Assembly (NCBI GenBank): GCA_004352715.1
Contig: SCFE01000070.1
Coordinates: forward strand, 637,330 to 701,329
Origin: Hofstenia miamia
Taxonomy: Eukaryota; Xenacoelomorpha; Acoela
Length of the DNA stretch: 64,000 bases
Direction: 5' to 3'
Below the pieces are notes generated by a model, which saw nothing but the letters and a program-made list of their open reading frames with translations, was not told the origin of the DNA and ran no database searches. Every line of letters starts with the position of its first letter. Position 1 is the stretch's first letter. Position numbers and translations under genes: made by a program. Positions 56,510 to 64,000 of the stretch are shown piece by piece.

Positions 56510-57085
56510 TTATGAGCGAATTGAAATTTTCTGGAAAGGGTTCAAAAAAGCCATCAAATGCACTCATCTCCCAAACAACATTTTACTACTTTTGGTTACG
56601 AAAACAACAGACACTTTGCCGTATTGTTGGTCATATCAGCCTGAGCTCATTTCAGTGTTTCTTCTCTTCAATATCCTTTGAAACTTGCAGAATTTTGACC
56701 GTTGTGCAGACAAGTTTACGTCAGAATACAGCAAACTCATAAAAATCAGTTACTTTGAAAGATATAACTGATTGCCTAACTTCTTACACAGTCTACATAG
56801 TTACTTGGATTTGACGTTGAGGATAAGAATGAAGCAACTGAAGTAGTTTCAAATCATGCCTAGCTACCTCTGGAACAAGTAGCGCTAAGAATTAAACCTT
56901 AATATCAAGCTTTCTTTAAACAGTTGTCAATATCTCGTAATCTGTTCATCTTCATGATTTCAAGGTTGAACTGAGAGCACCTGGATGCATGAGGTAAGGC
57001 CAAGTTATTTGGCATAAGGTGATTCACCTCCAAAAAATCAACTTCTGATTATGATTTCACTTGTGTTCTACTGTCCACCTCATTG
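56510..57085 (-). pseudogene. decayed coding block R1, copy b
   Basis: Paralogue of 27934-28600. On the minus strand, segment 1 (about 57075-57005) reads SRTQVKS, stop, SEVDFLEVNHLM. Segment 2 (near 56950) has TDYEILTT. Segment 3 (about 56755-56670) reads VTDFYEFAVF, stop, then CTTVKILQVSKDIEE. Then WEMSAFDGFFEPFPENFNS. Residues shared with copy a fall in the same frame, with conservative changes (Ile/Val, Leu/Phe, Tyr/Phe). Two in-frame stops show decay. Family not recognised. Confidence 0.5.
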
Positions 57086-57764
57086 AAATGAGCAATATCA
57101 CGAGGAAATTGAATCTTTTCAAGATACTGTTTTCTTTAATTACTGCTCTTCAAATCGATTACAAGAATAGATTCTCAACCTGATGGTGTGCTGCCTGGGA
57201 CTAGTCGAAATTCCAGCAATTGACAAAAGAATTTATATTTGTCGAAATACAAAAATTGTTGCTATTTGTAATTTTTATTTTCAAAGCTTTGTGATGCTAT
57301 ATGTAGAGATAAAGTGCTTGCCTATCAGGTAGAGGTCTTGCCTCTTCAATTTTGAATGAAAATTCATCATTTCAAATATTATGTTCAGCTAAAGATGTGA
57401 CAAATTTATAAATACACCAACATAAGAAACATTTAAGTATAAATTAGATCAATTAAACGAATGCACAATTTCAAAAATATTTGATAAAAATGAATGTATG
57501 GATGCAAACTTTCTGAATTCTGAGAGGATGCAGAGTCATTCTTAATGTAGGCATCGATATGTTTGTTTTCAATTGCAAGAATTCACTGTCATTTGCATCC
57601 TAAGTGCTAATGTTAAGTCACAATAAACAGTTCTAACAAACAGTATATTTCCGTAATATTGGAAAAGTTTAATGAGGTTGCGCAACCTCCAAATTTATTT
57701 CAAATAATTAAGATTTCACACTCATCATTTTTTCACTTCAAAGGATCAGAGGCAAAGTTTTCGG

Positions 57765-57765
<1 letters not shown>
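57086..57765. other. intergenic, no gene seen
   Basis: No feature recognised. Confidence 0.5.

Positions 57766-57816
<51 letters not shown>
57766..57816. repeat. (TA)n microsatellite
   Basis: About 50 bp of pure TA. Confidence 0.95.
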
Positions 57817-57820
<4 letters not shown>

Positions 57821-58215
57821 TAACATTCATTGTAGTTTACATGTGGCGGGCTCCTACAAGAATTATAGCGTCATCCCTAAATATTACATATCAGCCTCGC
57901 ACCTGACTTGCATAATATCGTAAAACCCGGTGTAAAGTCAACTATAGTAATAACTAACCTCAATTGGTTTCTAAATTAGATAGATCATTGGTTCAGTGGC
58001 TAGGCCATTATGTAGTCCTTGCAGATTTTATTATTTCTTTTGGTTCGTGATTTACAATTTCAATATTTAGTTTCGAGAAACCATCAAAGATTGAAGATAT
58101 GCCTAGAATGTTTAGGATTTATACATGTAGTAGCGTAGATTTGCAAATGTTTTTAGGCCAGTTATAATATAAATTCGTTAATGCAAGCAGCGTTAATATT
58201 TATGACGCAATAAAA
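57817..58215. other. intergenic, no gene seen
   Basis: A weak tRNA-promoter-like pair (TGGTTCAGTGGCTAGG near 57989, GGTTCGTGATT near 58042) is present but too degenerate to call. Confidence 0.4.
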
Positions 58216-58599
58216 TTATTCCGAGCAACCGATTTGAATGAGCATATGGATGTTTCTGACGGGGACATGAAAGAATTTTAGAGCTAAATTCGTGTTTTGT
58301 TGAACAAATTTTGAGGTGACTATATTCAATGAAGCTATAAATTTTCTCAGAAAAGCAAGTGCTTGATGTAGTTTTCTTGAAAACATATTTATCAGCATTT
58401 CAATATAATAGGTGAGGTGGCGACAGAGATCAAAGAAAGAATTGGCTATATGAATTTTCACCTCGAGTTTGAGTTTGGTTTCTTGAAAAATGTCCCAAAA
58501 TACTTGTGATTGGGCTAGGTCAGATTTTATAAACAAAGAAGAAAACTTGGCGAAATAAGGCAAAAATATAAATAATTGACAATTTGAAAAATATTGCAC
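58216..58599 (-). CDS. hypothetical 127-codon open frame
   Basis: The longest frame in this part of the window without TE similarity. Hydrophobic and Phe/Leu-rich at the start (FIFLPYFAKFSSLFIKS), then amphipathic helix-like (FLRKFIASLNIVTSKFVQQN). There is no signal-peptide tripartite layout, domain or conserved motif, and no promoter or poly(A) signal was seen nearby. A run of this length is unusual in AT-rich DNA but occurs by chance. Could be a pseudogene or a spurious ORF. Confidence 0.15.
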   Translation of the reverse strand: MQYFSNCQLFIFLPYFAKFSSLFIKSDLAQSQVFWDIFQETKLKLEVKIHIANSFFDLCRHLTYYIEMLINMFSRKLHQALAFLRKFIASLNIVTSKFVQQNTNLALKFFHVPVRNIHMLIQIGCSE

Positions 58600-60797
58600 A
58601 GTCGTTTTTCAGACCAAAGTACTCTTAAATATGAGATTTCATTTATAGAAACAGCAACGTTTTAAAGAGAGCCTGTTAAACAAATTTTCTGATGGCTGTT
58701 TGTTTCAACAATGAATGACCTTAAAATGTATTATCTCTGTTATTTTTAATCCTTTTTCGTCACATAAGAGCTCATTTAAAATGAAATTAGATTTTATTTC
58801 CATCATTTTATAGATTTCTTGCAAATATGTTAGTTTCAATGGAGTACTTATTTCCAATAAAATGCACTTCAATTTTATCAAAATTTGCAAAACACGTTAA
58901 GATTCAAAGGTATGCGAAAAATCAGTCTGCAAATGTGATAGCCTATCATCAAACAATTTGGGTATCATTGCTGTATATTGATAACATACTTTGAATATAA
59001 AAGCAATCAAGAACAAAAGTCGTTTTGAATACTAATACGACTACTTTGTGAAACATAACATTCTGAAATCACTTCATGAGGTCTTAATAGTAAGTAATCC
59101 AGCTTTGAAGAGTCTCTTTAACTCTGTGCAGGTGTACATTCTGCACCTTGCGATATTTACTAAAATAGATATATAAATTCTTATGATATAGTTTGTCAAT
59201 CTTACAAATTTAAATATAATGATTATGACCATAATAAACTTTACACAAGATTGAAAGGCTGGGCGGGACCTGATAAATTTTGCAATTTGTAGAAGATAAA
59301 TAGGGTAGTTGTTTTCCCAAGTGAGATGTATTAGTGTCGATGTATTACTATTATGTTGAACAGTAGTGACTTAATGATGGAGAATGAAATTTATGTTGCA
59401 ATGCTGTCTTGTGTGATGATAAATATGCGTTCTATGATTAACATTTTGAAAAAATTTTAACTTTCGTTTGCAGTAAATATAACTTTATAAATACACACTC
59501 TTAAATTTGGCGGTATCATTTTTATACAAACTACAATAGTCAATTTCCTACGTTAAAGCAATTCATAATGTATCATGGAGCCTCGATTATTAGCATCCGA
59601 AACGGTTTGGGGTCTTTCCAGTTTAGAGCTCGTTTACACTTTAAGCATTCTTTGGGACCATTCTATAAATCCTTTGAGTAAGTATATGTATAAGTAAATT
59701 AATCTAAATGACATGGCATTGGGCCTTTTCGATTGAAAATTAATTTTAAATAGTAAACTGCTGCGCTTATGGTTGAGTGTGACTGATACTTTAATAACTT
59801 TGGTAATTAAGATCTCAATATTGTTTTGCAACGACAGTGGAAAAAATTTTGCACTCAAATGCTTATGTTGTCTGTCTCTCTCTTCCATTCAGATCTGACA
59901 AACTTCCGTTTTTGACAAATTCGAACAGAGACGGCTGCTCATCTGGAATTTTTTCTTTGAAGAAGAGCTTTCTTATTCTTGTGATTTGCTTTATATTTAG
60001 AGAATTCAAACCCCAATCCAACTTGCAAAGACATTTGAGAAGAGATAAATGTGATTTTCGAAGAATTTTATGTATGCTTCATTTAGTTCTTAGGTGGAAA
60101 TATATTCAGTTCTTTTGTTAATTTTTTAGTATAATTTTGCTGAGAATTAAGCTCACAGTGCTGTGCTTTGGGTGACCTTGCAGGGCGAGGCATTGCAGAA
60201 TTGAATTCCCAACACAAAATCCTAATACATAGATTTCATAGACATATTTCTTGCTTCACTTGATACTTAACTAGATCTTCTAAATTTCAAAATTTTTTAT
60301 AATTTTTGGGATTTTTTGAATAATTTATTCCTAAATTTATGATGTTACTGTCCATAAACTTTACTACACATCATCAATACAAATGTTAATAAAAAACTCT
60401 TTCCATTACTGCAACTGTTAATTTGACTTCTCAAAAAAACTTTTATTGCAAAAATTTCAAATCATTAATTGCTTTGTGCAGACAGTGCATAAATCGAGTC
60501 AGCCTAGGCCGGGTTACTGCCTTAACAATATGAAGACGTGCGCCTCCGATCGGGTCAAGAGCAAATTCAAATGAGTTAGTTCCACTAAGATAAGTAGTGC
60601 TTTAGAACATTGTGACAAAAATGAAATTTGAATAAAAGCTTAACTACCTCTCAGATTTCACTGTTTTGGTAAATGGTTCAGTATTACTAAACGTATTGTC
60701 TCGAGAAGGATACATTTTTAGGACCTCGTTCAAATGATTCCCCAAAAGCTTTCCAAATCATCTGCAAATTTCGCAAATCCTTACAAATCCGATGTAG
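58600..60797. other. intergenic, no gene seen
   Basis: Short frames only (for example 59837-60121), none with recognisable content. Confidence 0.5.
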
Positions 60798-60942
60798 CCC
60801 GTTTACACGATAGGTTTCCCTTAGGAGTTTTTCTTTATTTATGAAGCAATTATCAGACTAACTATATATCAGTTGCGTTTACACACTTAGTTTTCCATTA
60901 TATAAGAGGATCTCATAAAGGAAAACATATTGTGTAAACGGT
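60798..60942. repeat. MITE with CCGTTTACAC terminal inverted repeats
   Basis: Left end CCCGTTTACACGATAGGTTT; right end on the minus strand ACCGTTTACACAATATGTTT. An internal GCGTTTACACACTTAGTTTT repeats the motif. 145 bp, non-coding. Confidence 0.65.
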
Positions 60943-61448
60943 CTTTTAATTAATTATATGCAGTATGTCATGTATTGCAAATTTCAATGTCCTCATTTTC
61001 ATCACTGGGGATTGCTTTGATGTAGGATTATCACCCTGTGTTGAAATTTTTATTCCAATTTTCAATAATAGAAACATTTAAAAATTTTAAAATTAATTGT
61101 AGATATTATTTTGTATTGGAAATTAGCTTCCTTTTTTCAAATGTAGATACTTCAATATCCAAATACTCTAGTGATGAACAAGTATCTCATAAGTTTGGAA
61201 AATAATTGTTTCCTAACATTTTAATAAAAATCTTGTGAAAGCATTTCAAATAATGAAGTAGCTACTACTACTTAAATACAAATGACTAAGGATTAATATC
61301 CTGCTTATGAGGCTGCTCATTCCAAACAAAAATTAAATTTCATAGCAATATACAGTCTGTTAGGGCAAAATATAAGCATTGGCTTGCAAACAATGTTAAT
61401 AATATACGTACATATATACTATATATACGTATATATATACGTATATAT
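60943..61448. other. intergenic ending in TA/CGTA repeats
   Basis: No gene; TATACGTATA repeats from about 61405 run into the gap. Confidence 0.6.
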
Positions 61449-62026
61449 NNNNNNNNNNNNNNNNNNNNNNNNNNNNNNNNNNNNNNNNNNNNNNNNNNNN
61501 NNNNNNNNNNNNNNNNNNNNNNNNNNNNNNNNNNNNNNNNNNNNNNNNNNNNNNNNNNNNNNNNNNNNNNNNNNNNNNNNNNNNNNNNNNNNNNNNNNNN
61601 NNNNNNNNNNNNNNNNNNNNNNNNNNNNNNNNNNNNNNNNNNNNNNNNNNNNNNNNNNNNNNNNNNNNNNNNNNNNNNNNNNNNNNNNNNNNNNNNNNNN
61701 NNNNNNNNNNNNNNNNNNNNNNNNNNNNNNNNNNNNNNNNNNNNNNNNNNNNNNNNNNNNNNNNNNNNNNNNNNNNNNNNNNNNNNNNNNNNNNNNNNNN
61801 NNNNNNNNNNNNNNNNNNNNNNNNNNNNNNNNNNNNNNNNNNNNNNNNNNNNNNNNNNNNNNNNNNNNNNNNNNNNNNNNNNNNNNNNNNNNNNNNNNNN
61901 NNNNNNNNNNNNNNNNNNNNNNNNNNNNNNNNNNNNNNNNNNNNNNNNNNNNNNNNNNNNNNNNNNNNNNNNNNNNNNNNNNNNNNNNNNNNNNNNNNNN
62001 NNNNNNNNNNNNNNNNNNNNNNNNNN
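61449..62026. other. assembly gap, 578 N
   Basis: Gap within a TA-rich microsatellite. Confidence 0.99.
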
Positions 62027-63959
62027 ATATATATATATTTGAGCAACATTTCTTCAAAATTTGTCAAAATAATACTACTCCGTGTTTTCATTTTCAAAAT
62101 CAGGTATTGGCATCATCAAGATTTTGGAAAAAATACCTATGAAACAGTTCTGAAATTTATCCAAAACCTTAATAGATAATGGTGCAAAATATGAATGCTG
62201 TAGTTGTCTGGAGTAATTAATTGGTTGTGGGATGCTGACATCTCCTTCTTGTTTGCGTTCGTTAACAAGTTACTATTAATTAATAATAAATAACTCATTA
62301 AACATTGATGAAATCTTTTTCTTGATTTTCGGGAAGACATCAAGTGTCAAAATCCGTAGTAATCATAATGAAACAAGAAATCTTGTTGCTATGTGTTCAA
62401 CAAACTTGGTATTTGACTTGATTACACTCAAATACAGCTTAGCGTAAACAGTTACATAGCGCATTTTCAAAACAAACACTCATTGAATGTCTGTTCCATT
62501 ACATTATTTTCAATCAAATTACATCATATCTCCTGCGTAACATGGCATTGTAAATTTTTGAAGGAATTCATGATTATAAATCTAAAATTAATAACGTTCA
62601 GTTTATGGTATATGAATAAAAACTAAATACGTTTTTGAAGGAAAATTCAACATTTTGAATACTCGTTTCGTCATATTTTAACCCATAATTACCAGATTTC
62701 TTAGAATTATGAATTTGAGCCTCATTAGAATTATAATAAACAAAGCGTTTCATTGCTAGTTAGATGGATTGAATAATTGTTGTAAGGTCAGTTTATAATA
62801 ATTTAATTTACGAAAGGTATTGCAAGTGTATTCCATTACTTTTATTGCGCTTAGGCCTATTAAACTAGGTCTTTTTAATGATTGATCTGTTCTTGTGGCT
62901 GTAAATTCTATATATGAATAATATCAGCATTCTATATTAAATTATATCTTAAATAGTTTTGATAATGAAAAAAACAAATTAACAACGAAATAGATAAAAG
63001 GTGTATTTTTGCAAAAAAATTGGATTGCCAGAGATAAACTTATAGAGATGTGCTAATTTCAATTCAAAATTGGTACATTTGCTGTCAATGTCAATTTCTA
63101 GAAGAATTTGTATAAAGTCAATTAACGTATTTCGTGATTGGTACTAGCATATCAAACTACGTTTTCGTATATGAAATTCAATGGAAAGAAATTCTAAGAT
63201 TGAAGTGCTTATGCCCTAAACATAAGCAAATCAAGAGCATATAAATTGAATTCGCACTAAACACCCAATAAAAGGTTTTATTTGCAAAAACGTTGATAGG
63301 ACCAAAATCAAGATGACTTACAGAATACTAAATAGACAACAGCTTAAGATCAGATAAGATATTGGATGCACAAATCGCAGTGTTATAGACATACAGTAAG
63401 GCGGACGAGCACGTTGAATTGGTAAAAAGCTTAAATTAATTCACTTAGTGTTAAACAACAGCTAATGATGGAAAATATGTATGCATTTATACTTATGTTT
63501 GACATTAAGTGAAAATACAAAAAATTATATTACCTTACACCTATTTACAATTCAAAAGAAAAAACTTTAACTTATAAATAATTTTAATAACACATGTCCA
63601 AAGGAATGTAGAAATAATTTATTCAAAATTTCAACACTTACTTAAAATTGATTGAGAGTTAGCAAAACTCCCTTTTACATTATAGTCCTTTATAAACATG
63701 TTGAATTTTTGAGCTATAAATGATATTAGCATTCAACGCGAACACGGCTATGCAACACCTTTGTCACAAAATCAACGTTGGTGAACCGTAACTGATATCA
63801 AAATAAAATAAAATAATATATAAATGTTCGACCTAAGAATTTGATGGAATTCAATTTGAAAATTTTCCTTCATGCATGATATTAAAGTGTGTTTAATAAG
63901 CAGAACAAGCCCGTTATTACCTGTTATTTCTTCTTAAAAATTACAAACGATGAATTTTA
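62027..63959. other. intergenic, no gene seen
   Basis: AT-rich; no supported open frame or repeat. Confidence 0.5.
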
Positions 63960-63968
63960 ATATATATT

Positions 63969-64000
<32 letters not shown>
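63960..64000. repeat. (TA)n microsatellite at window end
   Basis: TA repeat running off the window. Confidence 0.9.

Noticed and set aside
57985-58052. tRNA-like A and B box pair
   Set aside because: B box too degenerate and spacing about 50 bp; not called as SINE or tRNA.

Overview
The window looks like an AT-rich animal (invertebrate) nuclear genome from a draft, N-gapped assembly. The evidence is long non-coding stretches, (TA)n microsatellites and a mixed load of decayed transposons: Tc1/mariner, hAT, Penelope-like and jockey/CR1-type LINE elements plus several MITEs. Splice-site-like exon edges and a TATA-box promoter fit a eukaryote. Nothing fixes the phylum.

Only one gene is intact and convincing. 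It is a 49-residue secreted-peptide precursor (signal peptide, acidic spacer, dibasic sites, C-terminal decapeptide) that occurs twice, at 23901-24050 and 41996-42145. Each copy lies in a duplicated block that starts at the same base after a 1000-N gap. The upstream 555 bp, including a TATA box, is identical by eye. All three coding differences are nonsynonymous. Just past the stop codon an 84-bp block is replaced by different sequence of exactly the same length, apart from a conserved 20-bp island that looks like a splice acceptor. This conserved-front, variable-tail pattern is the best candidate here for an undescribed system, but assembly error must be excluded first.

Layout. 1-6 kb: mostly empty, with a gag-like relic and small TE ends. 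6-7.7 kb: a Tc1 element disturbed by two inserted contigs. 8.2-12 kb: a tandem duplication with reciprocal indels. 13.4-14.9 kb: LINE reverse-transcriptase relic. 16.3-17.1 kb: a GC-rich island. 17.7-23.3 kb: hAT ends, a hAT transposase tail and three gaps. 23.3-24.8 kb: peptide gene copy 1. 26.4-27.4 kb: second Tc1 relic. 27.9-28.6 kb: a decayed coding block with a paralogue at 56.5-57.1 kb. 29-38 kb: mostly empty, with a SINE head, hAT-like ends and a third Tc1 element (35.4-36.3 kb). 41.4-42.9 kb: peptide gene copy 2. 44-45 kb: LINE relic. 46.1 kb: a Tn5/Nextera mosaic end, i.e. library adapter. 49.7-50.8 kb: two candidate host exons and a Penelope fragment. 54.1-56.4 kb: Penelope relics, a foldback MITE and a LINE 3' end. 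57-64 kb: little but a MITE, (TA)n arrays and a gap.

Assembly quality limits interpretation. Several joins are single Ns or short N runs flanked by duplicated sequence, and most long gaps sit in (TA)n tracts. All calls come from reading the sequence by eye; no database search was possible.
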